Positions 53,021-63,883 of a stretch of 64,000 nucleotides of DNA are shown here, in pieces (within the stretch, counting starts at the first letter, position 1; every line of letters begins with the position of its first letter). This stretch comes from Pseudomonas berkeleyensis (lineage in GTDB: Bacteria > Pseudomonadota > Gammaproteobacteria > Pseudomonadales > Pseudomonadaceae): positions 1-64,000 of the forward strand of contig NZ_CP059139.1 in NCBI RefSeq assembly GCF_014109765.1, given 5' to 3'. Made by a program: the position numbers and the translations under genes. The notes beneath the pieces were generated by a model, which worked only from the letters and a program-made list of their open reading frames with translations, was not told the origin of the DNA and ran no database searches.

Positions 53021-53129
53021 CCGGAGAAAGCCCGGCCGTTCATACCGGTCATCGCGCATCGCGTCCGGGCTACAGTCGCATGGCCGACTTGGATAGACTG
53101 CCGCCCATTCGTTCAGCGGGAGACAGTCG

Positions 53130-53687
53130 ATGGCCAGCAATTGGCAGATACAGCAAACGGCGCGGGTGGTGCGTGAGGGGGGCGTGATCGCTTATCCGAC
53201 CGAGGCAGTCTGGGGGCTGGGTTGTGACCCGTGGAACGAAGCCGCGGTGGATCGTCTGCTGGCGCTCAAGGAACGACCGATGCACAAGGGACTGATTCTG
53301 GTCGCCGACAACATCGAGCAGTTCGACTTTCTTCTCGATGACCTGCCAGAGGTCTGGCAGGAGCGTCTCGCCGGTAGTTGGCCTGGGCCGAATACCTGGC
53401 TGGTGCCGCATCAGAATCGTTTGCCCGAGTGGGTGACCGGTCAGCACGAGACCGTTGCCCTGCGTGTCAGTGATCATCCGCTGGTACGTGCACTGTGCCG
53501 CTACACCGGGCCGTTGATCTCCACCTCGGCCAACCCGGCCGGCCGCCCTTCGGCACGTTCACGTCTGCGCGTGGAGCAGTACTTTCCGGGTGAGCTGGAC
53601 AAAGTACTGGTCGGTGCCCTGGGGGGGCGCAAGAATCCCAGCCTGATCCGCGACCTACGCACGGGCGATGTGATCCGTCCTTCCTGA
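53130..53687 (+). CDS. tsaC: Threonylcarbamoyl-AMP synthase TsaC
   Basis: Makes threonylcarbamoyl-AMP for the t6A37 modification of tRNAs. The 185-residue YrdC/Sua5-fold protein has [45 protein letters not shown], the family's nucleotide and threonine-binding region, and [15 protein letters not shown]. It follows dprA as in P. aeruginosa. Confidence 0.95.
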   Translation: MASNWQIQQTARVVREGGVIAYPTEAVWGLGCDPWNEAAVDRLLALKERPMHKGLILVADNIEQFDFLLDDLPEVWQERLAGSWPGPNTWLVPHQNRLPEWVTGQHETVALRVSDHPLVRALCRYTGPLISTSANPAGRPSARSRLRVEQYFPGELDKVLVGALGGRKNPSLIRDLRTGDVIRPS

Positions 53688-53898
53688 CTGAATTACGCTC
53701 GCGTCGAAAAAGCTCGCGGCTCAAGCCCCTCCTACAGTCCGTACGCCTGTGGGAGGGGCTTTAGCTGCGAAGGTCTGACCGATTTCTAGGGCAGCCTCGT
53801 AGCCCGTATGCAATCCGGGAATAGCCCCCGTGCTTGCGCTGCGCGCACCGTCAAGACTGCGCTCGTGGCAGGGGCGGTGCGCATGGCGCACCCTACAG
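53688..53898. repeat. Three repeat families between tsaC and qor
   Basis: A GTAGGAGCGG-type inverted pair (53712-53735 and 53749-53770), one GCCCGGAT-type unit (53799-53820) and one GTAGGGTGCGCC-type unit (53876-53896) fill the gap between these convergent genes. They can act as bidirectional terminators. Confidence 0.78.
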
Positions 53899-54876
53899 TT
53901 ACGGCAAGAGGATGGTCGAGCCGGTGGTCTTGCGTGCGCTCATCGCATCCTGGGCGGCGGCAGCATCCTTCAGCGCATAGCGGTTGCTGATCTCCACCTG
54001 CAGCTTGCCGCTGGCAATCATCGCGAACAGCTCGTCAGCCATGGCCTGCAGGTTTTGCGGCGTGTTGGCGTAACTGGCCAGGGTCGGCCGGGTGACGTAC
54101 AGCGAGCCCTTCTGCGCAAGGATGCCCAGGTTGACCCCGGTGACCGCGCCAGAGGCATTGCCGAAGCTGACCAGCAGGCCGCGCGGCGCCACGCAGTCCA
54201 GCGAGGTTTCCCAGGTGTCCTTGCCGACGCCGTCATAGACCACCGGGCACTTGGCACCGTCAGTCAGCTCCAGCACGCGCTGGACGACGTTCTCATGGCT
54301 GTAGTCGATGGTCGCCCAGGCACCCAGCTCCTTGGCAAGGGCAGCCTTTTTCGCCGAGCTGACGGTACCGATCAATTTCACGCCCAGTGCCTTGGCCCAC
54401 TGGCAGGCGAATGAGCCAACGCCACCGGCCGCCGCATGGAAAAGAATGGTTTCACCGCCCTTGAGCTCATAGGTCTGGCGCAGCAGGTACTGCACGGTCA
54501 GGCCCTTGAGGATGACAGCGGCAGCTTCCTCGAAACTGATGCTGTCCGGCAGGTGTACCAGGTTGTCTGCCGGCAACACATGCAGCTCACCGTAGGAGCC
54601 AAGCGGGCCGGTGGCGTATGCCACACGGTCACCGACAGCGAAACGGGTGACTTCGCTGCCGACCGCCTCGACCACGCCGGCGGCTTCGGTGCCCAGGCTC
54701 GACGGCAGGGCTGGAGGCACGTAGAGGCCATTGCGGTAATAGGTATCGATGAAGTTCAGGCCGATGGCCTTGTTGGCGACCCGTACCTCGCGTGGGCCCG
54801 GCGCTGCCGGTTGGTAGTCACGGTACTCCAGCACTTCGCTGCCGCCGTGCTGGCTGAACTGAATACGCTTGGCCAT
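53899..54876 (-). CDS. qor: NADPH:quinone oxidoreductase (zeta-crystallin-like)
   Basis: Zinc-free medium-chain dehydrogenase/reductase that reduces quinones with NADPH. The ATG at 54876 (MAKRIQFSQHGGSEVLEY, with AAGGAAT upstream) gives 325 residues; the longer frame from 55035 reads into a repeat. Motifs are NFIDTYYRNGLY, GTEAAGVVEAVG and the nucleotide-binding HAAAGGVGSFACQWAKALG. Confidence 0.94.
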   Translation of the reverse strand: MAKRIQFSQHGGSEVLEYRDYQPAAPGPREVRVANKAIGLNFIDTYYRNGLYVPPALPSSLGTEAAGVVEAVGSEVTRFAVGDRVAYATGPLGSYGELHVLPADNLVHLPDSISFEEAAAVILKGLTVQYLLRQTYELKGGETILFHAAAGGVGSFACQWAKALGVKLIGTVSSAKKAALAKELGAWATIDYSHENVVQRVLELTDGAKCPVVYDGVGKDTWETSLDCVAPRGLLVSFGNASGAVTGVNLGILAQKGSLYVTRPTLASYANTPQNLQAMADELFAMIASGKLQVEISNRYALKDAAAAQDAMSARKTTGSTILLP

Positions 54877-56128
<1,252 letters not shown>

Positions 56129-56133
56129 TCTGG

Positions 56134-56250
56134 GTAGGGTGCGCCGTGCGCACCAAACACCATCCGGTGCGCATGGCGCACCCTACGAGTTCTGTAGCCC
56201 GGATGAAATCCGGGAGTCCCTTCGCCCGTTCCCGGATCGTATCCGGCTAC
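56134..56250. repeat. Two inverted repeat pairs between hemF and aroE
   Basis: A GTAGGGTGCGCC-type pair (56134-56154 and 56166-56186) is followed directly by a GCCCGGAT-type pair (56194-56215 and 56230-56250). This is the most compact example in the window of the two families standing together. Confidence 0.82.
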
Positions 56251-56266
56251 CACCGCCAGGAATTCT

Positions 56267-57088
56267 ATGGATCGCTACTGCGTCTTCGGCAACCCCATCG
56301 GTCATAGCAAATCGCCGCAGATTCATCGTCTGTTCGCCGAGCAGACCGGCCAGGTGCTTGACTATCAGGCACGTCTGGCGCCGCTGGACGATTTCACCGC
56401 CAATGCTCGGGCTTTCTTCGCTGAAGGTCTGGGCGGCAACGTCACCGTACCGTTCAAGGAAGAGGCTTTTCGCCTTTGCGACGAACTCACCGAGCGCGCG
56501 CGCCGCGCCGGCGCGGTGAACACCCTGAAGAAGCTCGAAGGCGGTCGCCTGCTGGGTGACAACACCGACGGCGCCGGGCTGACTCGTGATCTGCAGGACA
56601 ACGCCGGCTTCGCCCTGGCCGGCAAACGCATTCTTATCCTCGGTGCGGGTGGCGCGGTGCGCGGTGTGCTCGAGCCCTTTCTGACGCAGCGCCCGGCGGT
56701 GCTGGTAATCGCCAACCGCACGGTGGCCAAGGCCGAGCAGCTGGTACGCGAATTCGCCGATCTTGGCCCACTGGTCGCTGCCGGTTTCGACTGGATCGAC
56801 GCCCCGGTGGATCTGATCGTCAACGGCACCTCGGCCAGTCTCGGCGGTGAGTTGCCACCGATTGCCCCGAGTCTGATCCAGCCTGGCCACACCGTCTGTT
56901 ACGACATGATGTACAGCCGCGAAGCGACTGCCTTCAATCGCTGGGCCGCCGAACACGGCGCGGCACGTTGCCTCGATGGCCTCGGCATGCTGGTCGAGCA
57001 GGCTGCTGAAGCCTTCGCGCTGTGGCGCGGCGTGCGTCCGGACACCGCACCGGTACTGGCCGAGCTGCGCCGTCAACTAGCGGGCTGA
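56267..57088 (+). CDS. aroE: Shikimate dehydrogenase (NADP+)
   Basis: Reduces 3-dehydroshikimate to shikimate in the aromatic amino acid pathway. The 273-residue protein has [17 protein letters not shown], the catalytic Lys in [11 protein letters not shown], the Asp in [11 protein letters not shown] and the NADP motif [15 protein letters not shown]. It follows hemF with only repeats between. Confidence 0.97.
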   Translation: MDRYCVFGNPIGHSKSPQIHRLFAEQTGQVLDYQARLAPLDDFTANARAFFAEGLGGNVTVPFKEEAFRLCDELTERARRAGAVNTLKKLEGGRLLGDNTDGAGLTRDLQDNAGFALAGKRILILGAGGAVRGVLEPFLTQRPAVLVIANRTVAKAEQLVREFADLGPLVAAGFDWIDAPVDLIVNGTSASLGGELPPIAPSLIQPGHTVCYDMMYSREATAFNRWAAEHGAARCLDGLGMLVEQAAEAFALWRGVRPDTAPVLAELRRQLAG

Positions 57089-57093
57089 ACGTG

Positions 57094-57441
57094 ATGAACG
57101 ACGAGGGGCTGCTGCGGATCAAGGGCTACCACGCTCACGTCTATTTCGACGCGGCCACCCTCGAGCAGGCCCGCATATTGTGCGAAGAGGCTGCACGGTG
57201 CTTCCCGCTGAAGATGGGGCGCATGCACCAACGTCCGGTTGGCCCGCACCCGGACTGGAGTTGCCAACTGGCCTTTCGTCCCGAGCTGTTCGGCGACCTG
57301 GTGCCCTGGTTGATGCAGCGGCGCAACGGCCTCAACGTGCTGGTGCACCCGATCACCGACGATGAGCTGCGTGATCACCGTGACTGGCCGCTGTGGCTCG
57401 GCCAGGTACGCCCTCTGGATCTGAGTACGCTCACCCCGTAA
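57094..57441 (+). CDS. DOPA 4,5-dioxygenase-family protein
   Basis: Small protein of 115 residues. Features that fit the DOPA 4,5-dioxygenase-like family are IKGYHAHVYFDAAT, the PHPDWSCQLAF block and LNVLVHPITDDELRDH with His residues suited to metal binding. Start MNDEGLLRIKGYHAHV lies 5 bp after aroE, so it is probably co-transcribed with it. Its true substrate in bacteria is not known to me. Confidence 0.83.
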   Translation: MNDEGLLRIKGYHAHVYFDAATLEQARILCEEAARCFPLKMGRMHQRPVGPHPDWSCQLAFRPELFGDLVPWLMQRRNGLNVLVHPITDDELRDHRDWPLWLGQVRPLDLSTLTP

Positions 57442-57457
57442 TTGGTGGAGTGTCATC

Positions 57458-57520
57458 GGTGCGCATGGCGCACCCTACGGTAAGGCTCATACGTGGTGTG
57501 TAGGGTGCGCCGCGCGCACC
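57458..57520. repeat. Inverted GTAGGGTGCGCC-type repeat pair
   Basis: Units at 57458-57478 and 57500-57520 face each other between the convergent dioxygenase-like and SulP genes, forming a hairpin that may end both transcripts. Confidence 0.8.
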
Positions 57521-57522
57521 GC

Positions 57523-59094
57523 TCACTCCTCGAAGTGCAACGGGCAGCCTTCTCGGCCTTCCAGCTTGAGGATTTCCTCCACCACCTGCGGGCGTGCCTG
57601 GCGCAGCACCAGCTGGCGTTGCAGCACCTGCAGGCGGCGCGCCTCCTGATGCAGCATCTCTACCCCGGCGTAGTCGATGAAGTTGATATGTCGGGCGTCG
57701 ATCACCAGGCGCGGTGCATGGCTGTTCTGCAGCAGTTGCTGGATGTACTGGCAGGCGCCGAAGAAGATCGAGCCTTCGATGCGCAGCACCTCGTCATCGC
57801 CGTCCTGCCAGAGGCGCACGCGTGGCTGCGAGGTGCGCTTGAGGTAGAAGAACAGCGAGGCCAGCACGCCGGCGTAGATCGCCGTCTGCAACTCCAGCAC
57901 CAGGGTGGCGGCGAAGGTCAGCAGCATTACCACGAACTCGGCGTGGCTGACCCGGCGCAACGCGCGAATCGCCGCTAGATCCACGAGGCCCCAGCAGATC
58001 AGGAGAATACCGGCCGCCATCACCGGCAGCGGAATGTGTGCCAGCAGCGACGCGCCGAACAGGGCGAATAGCGCCACCAGCAGCGCGGAGAAAATCCCGG
58101 CCAGTGGCGTGCGCGCCCCGGCCTGCAGGTTCAGCGCCGAACGGGTGAAGGAGCCGGCCGATAGCGAGCCGGAAAACCAAGGCCCGAGCATGTTCGACAG
58201 GCCCTGAGCGCGCACTTCCTGGTTGGCATCGAGGAACTGGTGCGATTTCACCGCCAGGGCGCGAGCGATGGACAGGCTGGTGACCAGCCCGAGCATGCCG
58301 CAGGCCACCGCCGCGGGCAGCAGTTGCAGCACAGCGTTGAGATTGAAATCGAGCGTGGTGAAGGGTGGCAGGCTGCCGGCAAAAGACGCGACCAGGGCGA
58401 TCTCACCGCTGTAGCGTGCCGGCAGCAACGCCACCAGCAGGCTGCCGAGCAGCAAGCCGAGGAGCAACGCCGGTGCCCGTGGCCAGAGTCGGCGTATTGC
58501 CAGGCTCGCCAGCAACGTGATGCCTGCCACGGCCAGACTTGGCCAATGCACGTCGGGCAGGTGCTGACCGATCTGCAGCAGGCTGGCCAGTGCCGTCGCC
58601 TGGCTTGGCAGCTCGACGCCGAGCAGGTTGGGCACCTGGCCGATGGCGATCACCAGCGCGGCGCCGAGGGTGAAACCGAGCACCACCGACTGCGAGACGA
58701 AATTCACCAGTGCGCCGAAGCGCAGCAGGCCGAGCAGCCACTGGAACAGTCCGGCAAGAAAGGTCAGCAGCAGGATCAGGGCGATGAAGTGCTCGCTGCC
58801 CGCCTTGGCCATGGGGCTGACGCTGGTGAACAGGACGATCGATATGGCAGCCGTCGGCCCGCAGATCAGGTGCCAGGACGAGCCCCACAGGCAGGCAATG
58901 AGCACCGGCACGATGGCGGCGTAGAGGCCGTACTCGGCCGGCAGACCAGCGATCAGCGCATAGGCCAGCGATTGCGGCAATGCCAGGATGGCGCCGGTCA
59001 GGCCCGCCAGCGCGTCGTTGCCGAGAGTGCGGCGGTCGATGCCTGGCAGCCAGCGTAGAAACGGCAGCAGCGCCTGTTTGTCAGGTAGCGGCAT
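57523..59094 (-). CDS. SulP-family anion transporter with STAS domain
   Basis: Inner-membrane transporter of 523 residues with about 11-12 helices (LAGLTGAILALPQSLAYALIAGLPAEYGLYAAIVPVLIACLWGSSWHLICGP is the SulP signature region) and a C-terminal STAS domain (from about residue 425, DARHINFIDYAGVEMLHQEAR). It is the third gene after betC and a binding-protein gene. In a choline-sulfate cluster it may move sulfate released by BetC or take up choline-O-sulfate; both are inference. The ATG at 59094 is chosen over a TTG at 59118. Confidence 0.9.
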   Translation of the reverse strand: MPLPDKQALLPFLRWLPGIDRRTLGNDALAGLTGAILALPQSLAYALIAGLPAEYGLYAAIVPVLIACLWGSSWHLICGPTAAISIVLFTSVSPMAKAGSEHFIALILLLTFLAGLFQWLLGLLRFGALVNFVSQSVVLGFTLGAALVIAIGQVPNLLGVELPSQATALASLLQIGQHLPDVHWPSLAVAGITLLASLAIRRLWPRAPALLLGLLLGSLLVALLPARYSGEIALVASFAGSLPPFTTLDFNLNAVLQLLPAAVACGMLGLVTSLSIARALAVKSHQFLDANQEVRAQGLSNMLGPWFSGSLSAGSFTRSALNLQAGARTPLAGIFSALLVALFALFGASLLAHIPLPVMAAGILLICWGLVDLAAIRALRRVSHAEFVVMLLTFAATLVLELQTAIYAGVLASLFFYLKRTSQPRVRLWQDGDDEVLRIEGSIFFGACQYIQQLLQNSHAPRLVIDARHINFIDYAGVEMLHQEARRLQVLQRQLVLRQARPQVVEEILKLEGREGCPLHFEE

Positions 59095-59142
59095 GGCGAA
59101 ACTCGCACGGGCAACCAACGGCTGCCCGTGATCGGGAGGGCG

Positions 59143-60063
59143 TTACAGGCGGGTCTTCACGGCAGCCAGGCCGTCGCCGCCGTCGCGGGTGGTGACGCCG
59201 TCCAGCCAGCCATCAAGCACCTGCGGGTTGGCGCTGATCCAGGCCTTGATCGCGGCATCGTTGCTGGCCTCCTTGCTCAGCACCTGATCCATGATGGCGT
59301 TCTCCATGTCCTGGGTGAACTTGAGGTTGGTGAGCAGTTTGCCGACGTTCGGGCACTGCGCGGCATAGCCCTTGCGCGCCAGGGTGTTGACCTGGCCGCT
59401 TTCGCCGAAGTACTTCTCTCCGCCCTTGAGGTACTGCATGTCGTACTGCACGTTCATCGGGTGCGGCGTCCAGCCGAGGAACACCACGTACTGGTCGCGT
59501 CGCACCGCGCGGCCGACCTGCACCAGCATCGCCTGCTCGCTGGACTCCACCAGTTGCCAGTCGCCCAGGCCGAACTCATCGCCGGCGATCATCTGCTTGA
59601 TCGACTCGTTGGCCGGCGAGCCGGAGGCGATGCCGTAGATCTTCTTGCCGAACTTGTCGGCGTGCTTGTCGAGGTCGGCGAAGGTCTTCACCCCGGCTTC
59701 ATAGGCATAGGTCGGTACGGCCAGGGTGTACTCGGTGCCTTCGAGGTTCTGCGCCAGTTTGTCGACCTCGCCGCTGGCGACGAACTTGTCGTAGTTGCTC
59801 TGTTGCGCCGGCATCCAGTTGCCGAGGAAGACGTCGATCTGCCCCTTCTGCAGCCCGGCGAAAATGATCGGCACCGCCAGGGTCTGGCTCTGCGTTTGAT
59901 AGCCGAGGCCGTCGAGCAGGAAGCGGGCAATGCCGTTGGTCACGGCAATGTCGCTCCAGCCCGGGTCACCCAGTTTGACCGTGCCGCAGGCGGCGTCTTC
60001 GGCCCAGACATTGCCGGCGCTGGTGAGCGCTGCGGCGAGTAGTAGCACGCTGAATCGGTTCAT
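59143..60063 (-). CDS. Choline-type ABC substrate-binding protein of the choline-sulfate cluster
   Basis: Periplasmic OpuAC-family protein of 306 residues with signal peptide RFSVLLLAAALTSAGNVWAE. It shares long identical blocks with the protein at 40130-41056, such as WQLVESSEQAMLVQVGRAV and GWTPHPMNVQ. The ATG at 60063 follows GGAG. It lies between betC and the SulP gene, as in P. aeruginosa PA0029-PA0031, and has no permease or ATPase nearby. It probably captures choline or choline-O-sulfate for a transporter encoded elsewhere. Confidence 0.9.
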   Translation of the reverse strand: MNRFSVLLLAAALTSAGNVWAEDAACGTVKLGDPGWSDIAVTNGIARFLLDGLGYQTQSQTLAVPIIFAGLQKGQIDVFLGNWMPAQQSNYDKFVASGEVDKLAQNLEGTEYTLAVPTYAYEAGVKTFADLDKHADKFGKKIYGIASGSPANESIKQMIAGDEFGLGDWQLVESSEQAMLVQVGRAVRRDQYVVFLGWTPHPMNVQYDMQYLKGGEKYFGESGQVNTLARKGYAAQCPNVGKLLTNLKFTQDMENAIMDQVLSKEASNDAAIKAWISANPQVLDGWLDGVTTRDGGDGLAAVKTRL

Positions 60064-60112
60064 GGCGTCTCTCCTTTTTTCTTCTGGTTTGGGGGCGGCA
60101 GTCGGCAAAGGT

Positions 60113-61621
60113 TCATGCTTGAGGGAAACGGGCGCGGCGCTCCAGATCGTCGAGGTCGATGTGGTTGCGCATGTATTGCTGGCTGGCATCGACCCAGGGC
60201 TGGTGATCCCAGCTGGTCAGCTTGCCCTGGCTCAACGCCTCGGCCACCAGACGGCGGCGGCGCTGGCTGGCGAGGGTGGCGGCGTGGATGGCCGGGATGT
60301 CCCAGCGCTCGCGCGCCTCGGCGACGAAACCGGCGAGGATGCCGCGATGCTCGCTGGACTCGGCCAGGTTCTGACGTTCGAGCGGGTCGCTGTCCAGGTC
60401 GAACAGCAGCAGGGGATCCTGCTCGGAATAGACGAACTTCCACGGGCCACGGCGAATCATCATCAGTGGGCTGACGGTGCCCTCGGCCATGTATTCGCCG
60501 AGCACTTCATCGTGGCCGCCCTTGCCTTGCAGATGCGGCAGCAGCGAGTGGCCCTCCAACTCAAGACCGTCGTCGACCTTGCCGCCAGCCAGTTCTACCA
60601 GGGTCGGCAGGAGATCGAGGGTCGAAACCGACTGGCTCACCCGGTGCGCGGCGAAGCGTTTCGGCGCATGCACCAGCAGCGGCACGCGGGCGGACATCTC
60701 GAACCAGTGCATCTTGTACCAGAGGCCGCGCTCGCCAAGCATGTCGCCGTGGTCGCCGGAGAAGACGATCAGGGTGTCGTCGGCCAGGCCGCACTCTTCC
60801 AGGGTCTTCAGCAGCTTGCCGATGTTGTCGTCGATATAGCTGCAGGCGCCGAAGTAGGCGCGGCGGGCGTCGCGGATCTTGTCCTCGGGCAACGGCTTGT
60901 CCCACAGGTCGATGACCTTGAGCAGACGCTGCGAGTGCGGATCCTGTTCGGCTTGGTCGATGTGCTGGCGCGGCATGGGAATGTCCACGCCCTCGTAGCG
61001 ATCCCAGTACTCGCGCGGGATGGTGTAGGGGTCGTGCGGGTGGGTCATCGATACGGTCAGGCAGAAAGGCTGATCCGGACTCATGCGCACGTGGTCGTAG
61101 AGGTACTGGCGGGCCTTGAACACCACCTCCTCGTCGAAGTCGAGCTGGTTGCTGCGCACGCACGGGCCGGCCTGCAGCACCGAGGACATGTTGTGGTACC
61201 AGCTGGCGCGCACGTCCGGTTCGTCCCAGTTCACCGCCCAGCCGTAGTCGGCCGGGTAGATGTCGCTGGTCAGGCGTTCCTCGTAGCCGTGCAACTGATC
61301 CGGCCCGCAGAAGTGCATCTTGCCCGATAGTGCGGTGCGGTAGCCAAGGCGACGCAGGTAATGGGCGTAGGTCGGTACGTCGGCGGGGAAATCGGCGGCA
61401 TTGTCGTAGGCGCCGATCTTCGACGGCAGCCGGCCGCTGACCAAGGTGAAGCGCGACGGCGCACAGAGCGGGCTGTTGCAGTAGGCGGAGTCGAACACCA
61501 CGGCCTGCTCGGCCAGCTTCATCAGGTTGGGCAACTGGATCGGCGAGGCAGCATCGTGCAGCGGCAGGATCGGCGCGGCCATCTGATCGACCATGATGAA
61601 GAGGATGTTCGGACGCTTCAT
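60113..61621 (-). CDS. betC: Choline sulfatase
   Basis: Hydrolyses choline-O-sulfate to choline and sulfate, feeding betaine synthesis and sulfur supply. The 502-residue protein starts MKRPNILFIMVDQM with a metal-binding Asp. The sulfatase signature NSPLCAPSRFTLVSGR contains the Cys that becomes formylglycine, and DHGDMLGERGLW carries further metal ligands. The choline sulfatase C-terminal segment ends in NHIDLDDLERRARFPQA. The start is fixed by family alignment at 61621, rejecting a frame from 61714. It is divergent from a LysR gene 113 bp away. Confidence 0.95.
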   Translation of the reverse strand: MKRPNILFIMVDQMAAPILPLHDAASPIQLPNLMKLAEQAVVFDSAYCNSPLCAPSRFTLVSGRLPSKIGAYDNAADFPADVPTYAHYLRRLGYRTALSGKMHFCGPDQLHGYEERLTSDIYPADYGWAVNWDEPDVRASWYHNMSSVLQAGPCVRSNQLDFDEEVVFKARQYLYDHVRMSPDQPFCLTVSMTHPHDPYTIPREYWDRYEGVDIPMPRQHIDQAEQDPHSQRLLKVIDLWDKPLPEDKIRDARRAYFGACSYIDDNIGKLLKTLEECGLADDTLIVFSGDHGDMLGERGLWYKMHWFEMSARVPLLVHAPKRFAAHRVSQSVSTLDLLPTLVELAGGKVDDGLELEGHSLLPHLQGKGGHDEVLGEYMAEGTVSPLMMIRRGPWKFVYSEQDPLLLFDLDSDPLERQNLAESSEHRGILAGFVAEARERWDIPAIHAATLASQRRRRLVAEALSQGKLTSWDHQPWVDASQQYMRNHIDLDDLERRARFPQA

Positions 61622-61734
61622 GGTGGCGGGTATTCCATACTGTTGGTTTATGCGACAGTGCTGGCACCATGATTCCGGTAGAACGGCGGCAGGGTAAACC
61701 CGGCTGGAGAACATGCCTCGGATAAGCAGAGCTT

Positions 61735-62655
61735 ATGTTTAAAGCTATCGATGGGTTGTCGCTCGACGCGCTGCGGGTATTCGAGTCGGCTGCGCGCCAG
61801 CTCAGCTTCACTGCGGCGGCGAACGAGCTGGGTAGCAGCCAGCCGGCCATCAGCCAGCAGATCAAGCGCCTCGAGCAACAGCTGGCTACGCGTCTGTTCG
61901 ATCGGGTCTATCGCGGCATCGTGCTGACCGAGGCTGGCGAGCTGTTACTCGTTCATGTGCAGGAAGGCCTGGCCAATCTCGATGCCGGACTGGCGGCGGT
62001 TACCGCGCGTCAGCAGCATGAAGTGCTGCAAGTGGCTACCGACTTTGCGTTCGCCGCCTACTGGCTGATGCCGCGCCTGCAGCGCTTCAATCGCCTGTAT
62101 CCGGAAGTCGACGTCAGTTTGATCACCAGCGAGCGCGACCCGGCCACGGTGCCCAGCGATATCGACGTGGCGATCCGTTTTGGCGATGGCCGCTTCAAGC
62201 ATGGCGAAGCGCACCTGCTGTTTCGCGAAGAGGTATTTCCGGTGTGCAGCCCGCGTCTGCTCGGCGAACGTCAGCCACCGCTGCCGGTCGCGGTACTGGC
62301 CGAGCTGCCGTTGCTGCACCTGCGCCCCGAGCATCGTTCGCGCTGGTTCGACTGGGACGGCCTGTTTCGTGCGCTGGGTATCGCCAGCCTGCCGACGCCA
62401 GGAGCGCTGCGCTTCGACAACTACACCCTGCTGATCCAGGCGGCAATTGCCGGGCAAGGCGTGGCCATCGGCTGGCGGCATCTGGTGGATGAACTGCTGG
62501 CCCAGGGGCTGCTCTGTCGTCTGGGTGATGCCGAGGCGCATTCGGCGCTCGGCTATTACCTGGTGCTGCCCGAGCGCAAGCGCCGCCAGCGCCTGACCGA
62601 GCGTTTCGTCGACTGGCTGCAGGCCGAGCTGGATTCGCCAGCAACAACCGTTTGA
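61735..62655 (+). CDS. LysR-family regulator of the choline-sulfate cluster
   Basis: LysR-type regulator of 306 residues: N-terminal winged helix (LSLDALRVFESAARQLSFTAAANELGSSQPAISQQIKRLEQQLATRLFDR) and a periplasmic-binding-like effector domain (from about residue 95). It is transcribed away from betC, with a 113-bp shared control region (61622-61734). LysR regulators usually activate the divergent operon; choline-O-sulfate or choline is the likely signal. It matches PA0032 in position. Confidence 0.92.
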   Translation: MFKAIDGLSLDALRVFESAARQLSFTAAANELGSSQPAISQQIKRLEQQLATRLFDRVYRGIVLTEAGELLLVHVQEGLANLDAGLAAVTARQQHEVLQVATDFAFAAYWLMPRLQRFNRLYPEVDVSLITSERDPATVPSDIDVAIRFGDGRFKHGEAHLLFREEVFPVCSPRLLGERQPPLPVAVLAELPLLHLRPEHRSRWFDWDGLFRALGIASLPTPGALRFDNYTLLIQAAIAGQGVAIGWRHLVDELLAQGLLCRLGDAEAHSALGYYLVLPERKRRQRLTERFVDWLQAELDSPATTV

Positions 62656-62710
62656 CCGGGCCATACTGCAATAGCCAAGCGTGAGTCTCTATACTGGTCG
62701 CCGCCGCTCT

Positions 62711-62869
62711 AGCAGGCTGTTGAAAAACTGCCTGCGTTGCCATTGCTGCGTTAAAAACAGGCTGGAGCGCCAGCCCGGTCAAATGCTCATTTACAACACG
62801 TAAACTGCGCTTTTTCGCCTGTTTTTGCCTTGCACTGGCTGCCTCGTCGACGTTTTTCAACGGCCTGCT
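62711..62869. repeat. Long inverted-repeat element, copy 3 (between LysR gene and pbpG)
   Basis: Best-preserved copy, 159 bp. The ends AGCAGGCTGTTGAAAAAC and GTTTTTCAACGGCCTGCT are inverted (17 of 18). The inner arms are TGCGTTAAAAACAGGC and GCCTGTTTTTGCCTTGC, and the centre reads TGCTCATTTACAACACGTAAA. It fills most of the 273-bp gap before pbpG; no gene lies in that gap. Confidence 0.85.
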
Positions 62870-62928
62870 CGCCGGTTGTTTTTCATCGCCTGCCAGCGGC
62901 CCCCACACTCCAACCGGTGAAGTGAACC

Positions 62929-63831
62929 GTGAAACTCCGTCATTCGATTTTGGGCCTGCTGCTGTGCGGTAGCCTTGTTGTTTCGAACCTCCAGGCCGCG
63001 CCGGCCCAGCCAAAGCAGGAGCTGGCCGCTGGTAGCGCATTGCTGATCGATCTGAAAACTGGCCAGGAGTTGTATTCCAGTAATCCGGATCTGCGCCTGC
63101 CGGTCGCTTCGGTCACCAAGCTAATGACCGCCATGGTAGTGCTCGACGCCAAGCTGCCTCTGGACGAGGTACTGCCGATCACCATCCGCGATACCCAGGA
63201 AATGCAGGGCGTATTCTCCCGTGTGCGGGTGGGTAGCGAGATCACCCGTCGCGAGATGCTGCACCTGGCGCTGATGTCCTCGGAAAACCGCGCCGCCGCC
63301 AGCCTCGCCCACCATTACCCGGGTGGCCATGGCGCCTTCGTCGCGGCCATGAATGCCAAGGCCAAGGCGCTGGGTATGCGCAACAGCCACTTCGTCGAGC
63401 CGACCGGCCTGTCAGAGCAGAACGTCGCCACCGCCCGTGACCTGGCATTGATGGTCAAGGCCGCCAGCCAGTACCCGTTGATCCACCAGTTCAGCACCGA
63501 CTCGGAAGCCACCGTGGCCTTTCGCAAGCCCAACTACACCCTGGGCTTTCGCAACACCAATGCCCTGGTGCGCAAGGCGGATTGGAACATCAACCTGAGC
63601 AAGACCGGCTTCACCAATGCCGCCGGTCGCTGCCTGGTGATGGCCACCACCATCGCCAATCGTCCGGTAGCGTTCGTCGTGCTCGGCGCCTTCGGCAAGT
63701 ACACCCACATGGCCGACGCCAACCGCCTCAAGCGCTGGATGGAGACCGGCAAGGTCACCCCGGTGCCAGCCGCCGCGCTCAGCTACAAGCAGCAGAAGCT
63801 CGCCGAGTGGAGCATGCAGGCCGCGCAGTGA
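62929..63831 (+). CDS. pbpG: D-alanyl-D-alanine endopeptidase (PBP7-like)
   Basis: Periplasmic serine endopeptidase that cuts peptidoglycan cross-links. The 300-residue protein, with a GTG start, has a signal peptide ([19 protein letters not shown]) and the three penicillin-binding motifs: SVTK near residue 61, SEN near 119 ([10 protein letters not shown]) and KTG near 225 ([12 protein letters not shown]). The length fits PBP7 rather than the longer DacA-type enzymes. A terminator follows. Confidence 0.94.
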   Translation: MKLRHSILGLLLCGSLVVSNLQAAPAQPKQELAAGSALLIDLKTGQELYSSNPDLRLPVASVTKLMTAMVVLDAKLPLDEVLPITIRDTQEMQGVFSRVRVGSEITRREMLHLALMSSENRAAASLAHHYPGGHGAFVAAMNAKAKALGMRNSHFVEPTGLSEQNVATARDLALMVKAASQYPLIHQFSTDSEATVAFRKPNYTLGFRNTNALVRKADWNINLSKTGFTNAAGRCLVMATTIANRPVAFVVLGAFGKYTHMADANRLKRWMETGKVTPVPAAALSYKQQKLAEWSMQAAQ

Positions 63832-63845
63832 TCCGTTGCTGACGA

Positions 63846-63872
63846 AAAGGGCGACTCATTGAGTCGCCCTTT
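63846..63872 (+). terminator. Rho-independent terminator after pbpG
   Basis: AAAGGGCGACT-CATTG-AGTCGCCCTTT followed by CTCTTTGT, 14 bp after the pbpG stop. The A- and T-rich edges allow it to serve the convergent LysR gene as well. Confidence 0.88.
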
Positions 63873-63883
63873 CTCTTTGTACC

